From NCBI RefSeq assembly GCF_009184895.1, contig NZ_WESE01000001.1, positions 62,001-126,000 on the forward strand: 64,000 bases of DNA. Direction: 5' to 3'. This stretch comes from Nostocoides sp. F2B08 (GTDB lineage Bacteria; Actinomycetota; Actinomycetes; Actinomycetales; Dermatophilaceae). Made by a program: the position numbers and the translations under genes. The notes beneath the pieces were generated by a model that was given only the letters and a program-made list of their open reading frames with translations, was not told where the DNA came from and searched no databases. Shown here one piece after another: positions 27,518 to 35,638 of the stretch (position 1 is its first letter; the number at the start of each line of letters is the position of its first letter).

Positions 27518-29488
27518 CTACGACGTCCAGGCCCTCCAGAGTGCGGCGTACTCGCCGTTCGCGGCCATGAGCTCGTCGTGACTGCCGAGCTCGACGATGC
27601 GGCCATCGCTGACGACGGCGATGCGGTCGGCGTCGTGAGCGGTGTGCAGCCGGTGCGCGATGGCGACCACGGTGCGGCCGGTGAGCAGAGCAGACATCGA
27701 CCCCTCGAGGTGCCGCGCCGTGCGCGGGTCGATGAGCGAGGTCGCCTCGTCGAGGACGAGGGTGTGCGGGTCGGCGAGGATGAGCCGCGCGAGGGCGATC
27801 TGCTGAGCCTGCGCCGGCGTGAGCACGTAGTTGCCGGCGCCGAGTAGGGTGTCCAGCCCCTCAGGCAGCGTCTCGACCCAGGCCAGGGCGTCGACGGTGC
27901 GCAGCGCCGTGCGCACCGCCTCGTCGTCCGAGCCCTCACGAGCGAGGATGACGTTGTCGCGCACCGACCCGCGGAACACGTGGTGCTCCTGCGTGACGAG
28001 CGCGACCTCGCGGCGCAGCGTCGACAGCGGCAGGTCGAGCAGCTCCACGCCGCCGACCGTCACCGACCCGGTGCGTGGGCCGTTGATGCCGGCGAGGAGC
28101 CGGCCGAGTGTCGACTTGCCGGAGCCGGACGGACCGACGATGGCGAGCCGCTCGCCGGTCCGCAGCGCGAGGTCGACGCCGTGCAGGACGTCGTGGCCCG
28201 GGCGGTAGGCGAACCGCAGGTCCGTCCCGACCAGCTCCGAGCCGTGCGGACGGTCCGTGCCGGCGGTTCGGTCCGGAGGGACCGCGGCGATGCCGAGCAG
28301 CCGCGTGGTCGAGGCGATTCCGACCTGGAGCCGGTCGACCGTCATGACCAGCCGGTCGAACGGCTCGTAGAACATCTCCATGTAGAGCATCGCCGCGGTG
28401 ACCTGCCCGAGCGATACCGCGCCGCGGGAGTACGCCCACGCGCCGAGGGCGAGGACGATGACCCGCGGCAGGGAGAACGCCATGTCCATGACGCCGAACA
28501 GCAGGTTGCGCAGGGTCATGCCGTAGCGCTCCGCCTGCGCCGACACGGCGATGTCGTCGGCCGCGCGTCGGCGCCTGACGTCCTGGAGGTCGAGGGCCTC
28601 GACCGTGCGGGCGCCCTCGACCGTCTCGGACAGAGTTGTGTTGATGCGGCTGTAGGTGGCGCCCTCGGTGACGTATGCGGCGGGCGCCCGCCGCAGGTAG
28701 CGCGCCACGTGCGGCAGCGCGACGAGCATGAGGACGAGCGCGGGCAGCGCCAGGAGCCAGCTGTTGACGGCCATCGCGACGAAGGAGAGCGCGACGGTGA
28801 CGACGGCGAGGATGAACTCGGGGATGGCGAAGCGGACGCTGTCGCTCATCGCGCCGACGTCCCGGGTGACTCGCGTCACGAGGTCTCCGGTGCTGGCGCT
28901 CTCAACCCGGCCGAGGGGCAGCCTGAGGACGGTGCGGATGACGTGCTCCCGGGCGGCCGCGAGCGCACCATGACCGAGGACGGCGGCGAGCCACTTGGCC
29001 GCGAAGGTGAACAGCGTCTGCGCGAGCACGATGCCCACGACGACCAGCGTCAGGGTGCGGATCGTGTCTCCGGCGACGTCGCCGTCCGCGGCCACCGCGG
29101 CATCGACCAGCCGTCCGAGGATGAGCGGAACGGCGAGGGCGGCCGCGGCGGCCAGCGCGTTGGCGAGGACCACCGCGGTCACGAGCCACGCGCGTTCACG
29201 CAGGAGTCCGCCGAGGAAGCCGGCGACGTCGCGCGGCCGGGCCACCGGCAAGCCGCGGACCGGCTCGAGTGCCGAGGCCAGGGTCTGCTCGGCACGGTCG
29301 CGACGGATGGCGTGACGTCGCCAGAGCGCCCGCCACCGCACGCGCGCCGGGGCGTCGCGGTCGACCTGGGCGAGCTCGCGCGGGAGGACCTCGGGCGGCG
29401 TCCGGTCGCCACGCCATGTCTGGGCCGAGTCGGCGAGCGGGTCCTGCGGGCTCATGGTCGCCAGATCGAGGGTGGGTCCGGTGGTCAT
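27518..29488 (-). CDS. ABC exporter half-transporter with intact ATP site but degenerate signature
   Basis: A 656-residue membrane/ATPase fusion of the ABC exporter type. A polar N-terminal region of about 100 residues precedes six membrane helices (about 110-380). In the ATPase domain Walker A GPSGSGKST (452-460), Walker B LVLDE (577-581) and the switch histidine H612 are intact, but the signature LSGGQ has become LTPAQ (556-560). It overlaps the upstream gene by 4 bases (ATGA) and is complementary to it: together they give one complete ATP site. Heterodimeric exporters of this type move drugs, lipids or peptides; the cargo here is unknown. Confidence 0.88.
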   Translation of the reverse strand: MTTGPTLDLATMSPQDPLADSAQTWRGDRTPPEVLPRELAQVDRDAPARVRWRALWRRHAIRRDRAEQTLASALEPVRGLPVARPRDVAGFLGGLLRERAWLVTAVVLANALAAAAALAVPLILGRLVDAAVAADGDVAGDTIRTLTLVVVGIVLAQTLFTFAAKWLAAVLGHGALAAAREHVIRTVLRLPLGRVESASTGDLVTRVTRDVGAMSDSVRFAIPEFILAVVTVALSFVAMAVNSWLLALPALVLMLVALPHVARYLRRAPAAYVTEGATYSRINTTLSETVEGARTVEALDLQDVRRRRAADDIAVSAQAERYGMTLRNLLFGVMDMAFSLPRVIVLALGAWAYSRGAVSLGQVTAAMLYMEMFYEPFDRLVMTVDRLQVGIASTTRLLGIAAVPPDRTAGTDRPHGSELVGTDLRFAYRPGHDVLHGVDLALRTGERLAIVGPSGSGKSTLGRLLAGINGPRTGSVTVGGVELLDLPLSTLRREVALVTQEHHVFRGSVRDNVILAREGSDDEAVRTALRTVDALAWVETLPEGLDTLLGAGNYVLTPAQAQQIALARLILADPHTLVLDEATSLIDPRTARHLEGSMSALLTGRTVVAIAHRLHTAHDADRIAVVSDGRIVELGSHDELMAANGEYAALWRAWTS

Positions 29489-31365
29489 GCCGGCACCTCC
29501 TCGGATGCCGCTCGCAGGACGACACGGCGGTAGTCGGGTCGTCGGGCGACGAGATCGTCGTGCGTGCCGCGGTCGGCCACGGCTCCGTCGCTGAGGAACA
29601 CGACCCGGTCGGCGTGGTGGAGCAGGAGCGGGGACGCCGACATGACGACCGTGGTCCGGCCCAGTCGGTGCCGGCCGAGCCGCTCGGCGATCGCCGCCTC
29701 GGTGTGGGCGTCGACGGCGGAGGTGGGCTCGACGAGCACGAGGACCTCGGGATCGTGGGCCAGGGCCCGGGCGAGCACCAGCCGCTGGCGCTGACCGCCG
29801 CTCAGACCACGGCCCCGCTCGTCGAGCAGTCCCTGCCAGCCACCGGGGGTGATGTCGTAGACGTCCTCGGCGCAGGCGGCCCGCAGGGCGGCCTCCGCCT
29901 GCTCACGAGTGCACCGGCCGTGGGGGTCGACCGCGTCCTGCAGCGTGCCGGCGAACACGGCCGCTGCCGTGTCGCTCACGAGGATGGTGCGTCGGACCTC
30001 CTCGAGCGGCACGTCGGCGAGGTCGACCCCGCCGAGGGTCACCCCCCAGGCCCGGTCGGCCTGCTCGCGGTCGCGTTCCTGGATGGTGCGTCGCTGCTCC
30101 TCGGCGCGGCGCCGCGCGGCGGTGGCCGCCCGGCCGCGCGCGTCCTCGTCGGAGTCCATCGAGAGCGGGTCGACGTCCCGGGGCAGGTAACGGCCGAGCC
30201 GATCGGCCAAAGCCGCCGAGGCGTCGGGATCGGCGGACACGACGACCGTCAGCTCGCCTGGCTCGACCCACAGCCCCGAGGCCTGGTCGACGAGCGGTCC
30301 GCTCGGGTCGAGTCGACCCTCGCGATCCTGCGGCCACGGGTCCGGCTGACCGAGAACGCTGGCCGACTTGCGGGCCGAGACGAAGGCTCGGGTCGCCTTC
30401 TGCGTGAGGAAGAAGAAGGTGCGGATCGGCTGCAGCAGGAACAGCGCGTAGCCGAGGAAGGTGATGAGCTCGCCGATCTGGAGCTGTCCGTCGCGCACCC
30501 GAGCGACGCCGAGCCACATGAGCGCGACGACGAAGAGTCCGGAGAGCAGGACCCCGATCGACTCGACGAGCGCCTGCCACCCTCCGGCGCGCACGCCCGC
30601 GTGCCGGACCCGTTGCGACTGGACCGCGTAGTTGCTGCCGAAGGTCCGCTCCCCACCGATGCCCCGCAGGATCCGAAGGCCGGCGACGATGTCGGTCGCA
30701 CGACCGGTCAGCTCGGAGTCTCGGGTCCTCTCGCGCGTCTGGGCGTTGCCCATCGGCCGCAGCAGCGGCGCGGAGGTGAGGACGAGCAGGGGCGCCACGA
30801 GGAGGATGACGGCGCCGAGCTCGGGGTCGATCCGGAGCACGATGACGGCCACCACGACCAGTGCGATGAACTCCCCGATGGCGCGGGTGACGATCTCGAG
30901 GAAGGCGCCGAACTGGTCGCTGTCGCTGCCCGAGACCGACAGCACCTCGCCGGTGGGTACCCTGCGGGGCAGGACATGCCCGAGCTGGACGCTCTTGTGC
31001 GTGACCAGCGAGACCGTGCCGTAGAGAGCGACGAGCCAGGAGCGCACGACCATGGTGTGGTAGAGCACACCACTTCCGGCGCCGACGACCGTCACGGCGA
31101 GCAGGGCAAGCACCCAGACACCGAGGCGGGCCGTGTCCCCCGGCACGATGCCCTCGTCGACGGCACGACCGAGGATCCAGGGCGCCGTAGCCCCCGGGAG
31201 AACCCAGGTGAGGCTGAGCAGGGCACATACGACGAAGAGCAGGCCCTGGTTGCGGATGAACCACCACAGCAGCCTGCCCGGCGACCGGGTGTCCGGCACC
31301 GTGGGGTCGCTCGCGACCGCGGACCGGTCGGTCCACGCGGTGACGAGGGGTGGGTAGTCGCGCAT
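29485..31365 (-). CDS. ABC exporter half-transporter lacking Walker A
   Basis: A 626-residue partner of the downstream ABC gene. Membrane helices fill about residues 30-320. In the ATPase domain the Walker A loop is gone: SADPDASAA (377-385) stands where the lysine-containing loop should be, and an arginine/glutamate-rich insertion follows. Walker B ends VLVE (543-546) without the aspartate, and the switch histidine is replaced by S566. The signature LSGGQ (521-525) is perfect. Thus it can only contribute a signature to the partner's ATP site. ATG 31365 is preferred. Second site loss is known for asymmetric exporters, but complete loss of Walker A is extreme. Confidence 0.86.
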   Translation of the reverse strand: MRDYPPLVTAWTDRSAVASDPTVPDTRSPGRLLWWFIRNQGLLFVVCALLSLTWVLPGATAPWILGRAVDEGIVPGDTARLGVWVLALLAVTVVGAGSGVLYHTMVVRSWLVALYGTVSLVTHKSVQLGHVLPRRVPTGEVLSVSGSDSDQFGAFLEIVTRAIGEFIALVVVAVIVLRIDPELGAVILLVAPLLVLTSAPLLRPMGNAQTRERTRDSELTGRATDIVAGLRILRGIGGERTFGSNYAVQSQRVRHAGVRAGGWQALVESIGVLLSGLFVVALMWLGVARVRDGQLQIGELITFLGYALFLLQPIRTFFFLTQKATRAFVSARKSASVLGQPDPWPQDREGRLDPSGPLVDQASGLWVEPGELTVVVSADPDASAALADRLGRYLPRDVDPLSMDSDEDARGRAATAARRRAEEQRRTIQERDREQADRAWGVTLGGVDLADVPLEEVRRTILVSDTAAAVFAGTLQDAVDPHGRCTREQAEAALRAACAEDVYDITPGGWQGLLDERGRGLSGGQRQRLVLARALAHDPEVLVLVEPTSAVDAHTEAAIAERLGRHRLGRTTVVMSASPLLLHHADRVVFLSDGAVADRGTHDDLVARRPDYRRVVLRAASEEVPA

Positions 31366-31512
31366 AGCCGAAACAGACTACGTCCGGGCCCCGACAGCGG
31401 ACGAACGGTTTTCCGCTGGTCGGGGGCCCCTACCCCCGTCGGAGCGGCGCCCGGCCAGGCTGCACCGACCGGCGCCCCACCGCTCGGGGCGACCGCCGCA
31501 TACCGTGGACGC

Positions 31513-32670
31513 GTGAGCCGATCACCAGGACACCCAGCGCTGGCCCCCTTCGGAACGACGATCTTCGCCGAGATGACCGCTCTCGCGCTCGAGCACGATG
31601 CGATCAACCTCGGGCAGGGCTTCCCGGACACCGACGGTCCGGCGCCCATTCTCGAGGCGGCCCGGCAGGCGATCGCCGACGGGCGCAACCAGTACCCGCC
31701 GGGTCCGGGGGTGCCCGAGCTCCTCGACGCCATCGCGGCCCACCAGCGACGCTTCTACGGCATCGATCTCGACCCACGCGCCGAGGTGCTCGTCACCGTC
31801 GGCGCGACCGAGGCGATCGCCGCCGCGGTGCTCGCGCTCGTGCAGCCGGGCGACGAGGTCGTCACCTTCGAGCCGTACTACGACTCCTATGCCGCCACCA
31901 TCGCGTTGGCGGGAGGGGTGCGGCGCACCTCCGTGCTCCGCTTCCCGGACTTCGGCGTCGACGAGGCGTCGCTGCGCGCGGCGTTCTCGCCCCGGACCCG
32001 GCTCGTTCTCCTCAACACGCCGCACAACCCGACCGGCCGGGTCTTCACGCGCGCCGAGATGGAGCTCATCGCCGGGCTGGCCCGCGAGCACGACGCATGG
32101 GTGCTCACCGACGAGGTCTACGAGCACCTCGTGTTCGACGACGCCGAGCACATTCCCATGGCCACCCTGCCGGGCATGTGGGAACGCACGTTGACCATCT
32201 CCTCGGCGGGCAAGACGTTCAGCACGACGGGGTGGAAGGTCGGCTGGATCAGCGGCCCGGCCGAGGCCGTGACGGCCGTGCGGGCGGTCAAGCAGTTCCT
32301 CACGTACGTCGGGTCGGGTCCGTTCCAGCCGGCGGTCGCGCTCGGGCTGGGCCTCGGTGACGAGGTGTATGCGGCGCTCACCTCCTCGATGGCCGCCAAG
32401 CGGGACCTGCTCGTGGGCGGGCTCCGCGACGCCGGGTTGCAGGTTGCGGTGCCGGAGGGGACGTACTTCGTCGTCGCCGATGCGAGCCCGCTCGGTGGGG
32501 CGGACGGGCTGGAGTTCGCGCGTACCATTCCGGAGCGGGCCGGAGTGGCATGTGTGCCCGTGTCGGCGTTCCACGACGACAAGGCTGCGGGGCGACCGCT
32601 TGTACGGTTCGCGTTCTGCAAGGACGACGCCATCCTGGTCGAGGCCGTAGAGAGGCTGCGACGACTCTGA
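31513..32670 (+). CDS. Class I/II PLP aminotransferase
   Basis: A fold-type I aminotransferase of 385 residues. Conserved elements are NLGQGFPD (about residues 34-41), NTPHNPTGR with the cofactor-contacting asparagine, the DEVYEHLVFD segment and the PLP lysine in SSAGKTFSTTGWKVGW. This pattern is shared by kynurenine/glutamine aminotransferases and the DapC-type N-succinyldiaminopimelate aminotransferase; sequence alone does not separate them. GTG 31513 fits the start of the conserved N-terminus. It diverges from the ABC exporter and is followed within 3 bases by a tandem repeat. Confidence 0.88.
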   Translation: MSRSPGHPALAPFGTTIFAEMTALALEHDAINLGQGFPDTDGPAPILEAARQAIADGRNQYPPGPGVPELLDAIAAHQRRFYGIDLDPRAEVLVTVGATEAIAAAVLALVQPGDEVVTFEPYYDSYAATIALAGGVRRTSVLRFPDFGVDEASLRAAFSPRTRLVLLNTPHNPTGRVFTRAEMELIAGLAREHDAWVLTDEVYEHLVFDDAEHIPMATLPGMWERTLTISSAGKTFSTTGWKVGWISGPAEAVTAVRAVKQFLTYVGSGPFQPAVALGLGLGDEVYAALTSSMAAKRDLLVGGLRDAGLQVAVPEGTYFVVADASPLGGADGLEFARTIPERAGVACVPVSAFHDDKAAGRPLVRFAFCKDDAILVEAVERLRRL

Positions 32671-32673
32671 GCC

Positions 32674-32859
32674 GCGCGACATACCGCGCCCCTGACATAC
32701 CACCGACCCACCACCGCACCCCCGGCATGCCCACCGCGCGACATACCGCGCCCCTGACATACCACCGACCCACCACCGCACCCCCGGCATGCCCACCGCG
32801 CGACATACCGCGCCCCTGACATACCACCGACCCACCACCGCACCCCCGGGATGCCCACC
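32674..32859. repeat. Three tandem copies of a 62-bp unit
   Basis: Copies at 32674-32735, 32736-32797 and 32798-32859 are identical except for one C-to-G change in the third (GGCATGCC to GGGATGCC). Each unit contains two spaced GACATACC words. The array starts 3 bases after the aminotransferase stop and ends 84 bases before the M23 start. It is untranslated as far as can be seen. It has no spacers and so is not CRISPR; it is a minisatellite and probably varies in copy number between strains. Confidence 0.9.
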
Positions 32860-32943
32860 GCGCCAGCTGCCCGTCCTCCACATGCGACGCGGGTCCGGGC
32901 GAGTCCTCCACACCCGAGCCCATGGGCGTGGCGAGTCCGGGAC

Positions 32944-33558
32944 GTGTCGGCGCACAGTCGGATCGTGCGTTCGTCTCCCTCGTCGGTCCCCCGCTCGTCC
33001 ACGCTTCTGCGCGTACTGTCCGGGTCGGTTCTGTGGTTGGTGGTGACCACAGGAGTGCTGCTGTCGGGGCCGGGCTCCCACGCCCTGGTCCAGGCACTGG
33101 CGGGCCCGGTCACGGGCGGACCCGTTCGGACGGATCACGACGTCGACGCCCTCTGGTCGTGGCCGATGGAGCCACGACCTGCCGTCCAGCGGGCGTTCGA
33201 CCCGCCGGAGTCTCGGTACGGCCGGGGCCATCGAGGTCTGGACCTGAAGGCGACGGACGGACAGTCCGTCCACGCGGTCGACGCCGGCACGGTGACGCAC
33301 AGCGGGATGGTGGCTGGGCGCGGGACGGTTACCGTGCGGCACGCCGGTGGGCTCGAGAGCACCTACGAGCCGCTCGAGGACCGGGTGGCGACGGGCTCCG
33401 TGGTGTCGTCAGGAGCCGTCATCGGTGTCGTCGGCGAGGGCGGACACTGCGCCGAGGGCCCGTGTCTGCACCTCGGCGCTCGCGTCGGCGAGGACTACCT
33501 CGATCCGAGGCTCCTCCTGGGCCACGTCAGGATCGTCCTGCTGCCGCTCCTGGACTGA
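32944..33558 (+). CDS. M23-type (LytM) peptidase-like protein with altered HxH motif
   Basis: A 204-residue protein with one membrane helix (about 22-41) or uncleaved signal, then a LytM/M23 domain. The zinc ligands H96 and D100 (HRGLD) are present. In the second motif, normally HLH, the first histidine is a cysteine: C174-L-H176 in PCLHLGAR. That histidine is part of the catalytic machinery in LytM, so hydrolysis is doubtful; related actinobacterial proteins near rpsB share a CLH form. It may activate or tether a cell-wall hydrolase. GTG 32944 was chosen; the start is uncertain. It converges on xerC with a 6-base gap. Confidence 0.75.
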   Translation: MSAHSRIVRSSPSSVPRSSTLLRVLSGSVLWLVVTTGVLLSGPGSHALVQALAGPVTGGPVRTDHDVDALWSWPMEPRPAVQRAFDPPESRYGRGHRGLDLKATDGQSVHAVDAGTVTHSGMVAGRGTVTVRHAGGLESTYEPLEDRVATGSVVSSGAVIGVVGEGGHCAEGPCLHLGARVGEDYLDPRLLLGHVRIVLLPLLD

Positions 33559-33564
33559 GGGGGT

Positions 33565-34482
33565 TCAGGCGCGCGGGTGCGCCTGGCGGTACGAGTCGCG
33601 CAGTCGATCGATCGAGACGTGGGTGTAGATCTGCGTCGTCGCGAGAGATGCGTGTCCGAGGAGCTCCTGGACAACGCGCAGGTCGGCCCCTCCCTCGAGC
33701 AGGTGTGTGGCCGCGCTGTGCCGAAGGCCGTGTGGACCCAGGTCCGGCGCATCGGCCACGTGTCGCAGGAGCTCGTGGACGGCGGTGCGGACCTGGCGCT
33801 GGTCGATGCGTCGTCCGCGGCGCCCCAGGAAGAGCGCGGGCCCGCTGTGCTCCGTCGCCAGGGCGGGACGCCCGAGCCGGCGCCACTGGTCGAGGGCCTG
33901 CTGTGCCGGCACCCCGAACGGGACGGTGCGCTCCTTGTCGCCCTTGCCGACGACCCGCACGACGCGACGATCGTCGTCGACGTCGTCGAGATCGAGGCCC
34001 GTGAGCTCGCCGACCCGGATGCCGGTCGCATAGAGCAGCTCGAGCGCCGCGCGGTCGCGGATGTGGACCGGGTCCTCGTCGTCGCTCGCCACCGCCGCGA
34101 CGTCGAGGAGGCGCTCGGCGTCCCCGGACGTGAGAACGTCCGGGAGGACAGAGTGCCGCTTCGGTGCGACGAGCCGCAGGCTCGGATCCGCCGGCATCCT
34201 CCCGGTGCGAGCGGCCCATCGGCAGAAGGAGCGCACCGAGGCGGCCCGGCGGGCCAACGTGCTGCGGGCGACACCGGCGGAAGACTGGGCCCCGAGCCAT
34301 CCACGTAGGTCGGACAACGAGAGGTCGAGCAGTTCGGTGTCCTGCTCGGCCAGGTGGGCCGAGAGGTGGTCGAGGTCGGCGAGGTAGGCGCGCACGGTGT
34401 GCGGTGAGCGTCCTCTCTCCTCTCGCAGATGTGCCACGAAGTCGTGACGGAGCCGCTCGACCGACGACGTACCAGCGCTCAC
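33565..34482 (-). CDS. xerC: Tyrosine recombinase XerC
   Basis: Site-specific recombinase that resolves chromosome dimers at dif with XerD. An N-terminal SAM-like DNA-binding domain (about 8-95) precedes the catalytic domain, in which all expected residues are visible: R156 (TGIRVGEL), K180, H251 and R254 (HGLRHSAATH), H277 (LGHAS) and the nucleophile Y286 (IYTHVS). GTG 34482 gives 305 residues, the normal length. The position downstream of dprA-comM is the conserved actinobacterial arrangement. The 5' end lies 31 bases after the dprA stop. Confidence 0.95.
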   Translation of the reverse strand: MSAGTSSVERLRHDFVAHLREERGRSPHTVRAYLADLDHLSAHLAEQDTELLDLSLSDLRGWLGAQSSAGVARSTLARRAASVRSFCRWAARTGRMPADPSLRLVAPKRHSVLPDVLTSGDAERLLDVAAVASDDEDPVHIRDRAALELLYATGIRVGELTGLDLDDVDDDRRVVRVVGKGDKERTVPFGVPAQQALDQWRRLGRPALATEHSGPALFLGRRGRRIDQRQVRTAVHELLRHVADAPDLGPHGLRHSAATHLLEGGADLRVVQELLGHASLATTQIYTHVSIDRLRDSYRQAHPRA

Positions 34483-34513
34483 CAGCCCACGGTCGCAAAT
34501 GCGTGGGCGCCGA

Positions 34514-35638
34514 TCAACGACCCCGTCGCGTGTCGGCCGGGGCCTTCCGCCAGCCGTCCAGTCCATCACTGACCGCGTCACCGCGCGCAGAAAGGATCCC
34601 CAGGGCGGCGCGCACCGTCATCGGGTCCAGACCGGATGCGGCCGCGAGGGCGGCCACGTCGGCATACTTCCGCAGCGGCAGCAGCTCGAAGATGACACGC
34701 TCGTCAGGCTCCAAGTCGTCCAGCGCGCGACGCTCGCCTCGTTTGACCGGGGCGAGGTCGAACCCCATCCGGCCGACGAGCTCGGCGACCTCGGCTGCAT
34801 CCGTGACCAGCTCGGCGCCTCGTTCCCGCACGAAGAAGTGGCACCCGGCGCTCTGCATCGAGGTGACCGGCCCCGGAACCACCGCGACGGGACGGTTGAT
34901 CGTCTGCGCGTGTCCGGCCGTGTTGAGCGACCCGGAGCGTAAGGATGCCTCAACGACCACGGTCCCGCAGCCGAGCGCCGCGATCAGACGGTTGCGGCCG
35001 AGGAACCGGCTGCCGATCGGGGCGGTGCCCGGCGGTTGCTCGGTGACGATCGCTCCGGTCCTGGTGATCTCACCGAGGAGGGTGCTGTGACTGGCCGGGT
35101 AGAGCCGGTCGATTCCTCCCGCCATCACGGCCACCGTGGCGCCGTCGACGGCGAGCGCTCCACGGTGCGCCGCTGCGTCGATGCCGAAGGCGCCACCGGA
35201 GATGATGGCGAAGCCGCGCTCGCACAGTCCCGCCGCCAGGTCGGCCGCCACCTGGCTGCCGTACGAGGTCGCGCTCCGCGCTCCGACGAGCGCGATGCTC
35301 CGCTCGGTGGCCTCGCCGACGTCGATGGGCCCGCGAACCCAGAGACACAGCGGCGGCACCGGGAGGTCCGAGAGCTGACGTGGCCACTCGGCGTCGGCGG
35401 GGATGACGACCCTGGCGCCGAGCCGCTCCGCCTTTCGAACGTCCTCCTCGACGGTGCGGGCATCGAACCGCGAGGGCGTCACGCCGGTGAGGGTCAGGGT
35501 GCCGCCCCGGAGCCGCTCCAGCGTCTCGGCCGCTCCGAACCGCGCAACCGCGTCGCGCAGAGACTCCAGTCCGGGCTCGCCCAGCCGACTGAGAGCGACG
35601 CGGGCGGTGCGCTCGTCGAGGGCGCCGATCCGGATCAT
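34514..35638 (-). CDS. dprA: DNA-processing protein DprA
   Basis: Loads RecA onto incoming single-stranded DNA and is conserved even in species not known to be competent. The 374-residue protein has an N-terminal helical region, the Rossmann-like DprA core with SIALVGARSATSYG, GGAFGIDAAAHRGAL and GSRFLGRNRLIAALG, and a C-terminal winged-helix-like segment. The ATG at 35638 overlaps the comM stop (ATGA). The gene belongs to the yraN-comM-dprA-xerC run, all minus strand. Confidence 0.96.
   Translation of the reverse strand: MIRIGALDERTARVALSRLGEPGLESLRDAVARFGAAETLERLRGGTLTLTGVTPSRFDARTVEEDVRKAERLGARVVIPADAEWPRQLSDLPVPPLCLWVRGPIDVGEATERSIALVGARSATSYGSQVAADLAAGLCERGFAIISGGAFGIDAAAHRGALAVDGATVAVMAGGIDRLYPASHSTLLGEITRTGAIVTEQPPGTAPIGSRFLGRNRLIAALGCGTVVVEASLRSGSLNTAGHAQTINRPVAVVPGPVTSMQSAGCHFFVRERGAELVTDAAEVAELVGRMGFDLAPVKRGERRALDDLEPDERVIFELLPLRKYADVAALAAASGLDPMTVRAALGILSARGDAVSDGLDGWRKAPADTRRGR

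Noticed and set aside
29269-31512. Very long plus-strand open frame running antisense through both ABC genes into the aminotransferase
   Set aside because: Long antisense frames are expected at this GC content; only the part from 31513 has family motifs.
32674-32859. Possible CRISPR array
   Set aside because: The three 62-bp units are directly adjacent with no variable spacers and no cas genes nearby.
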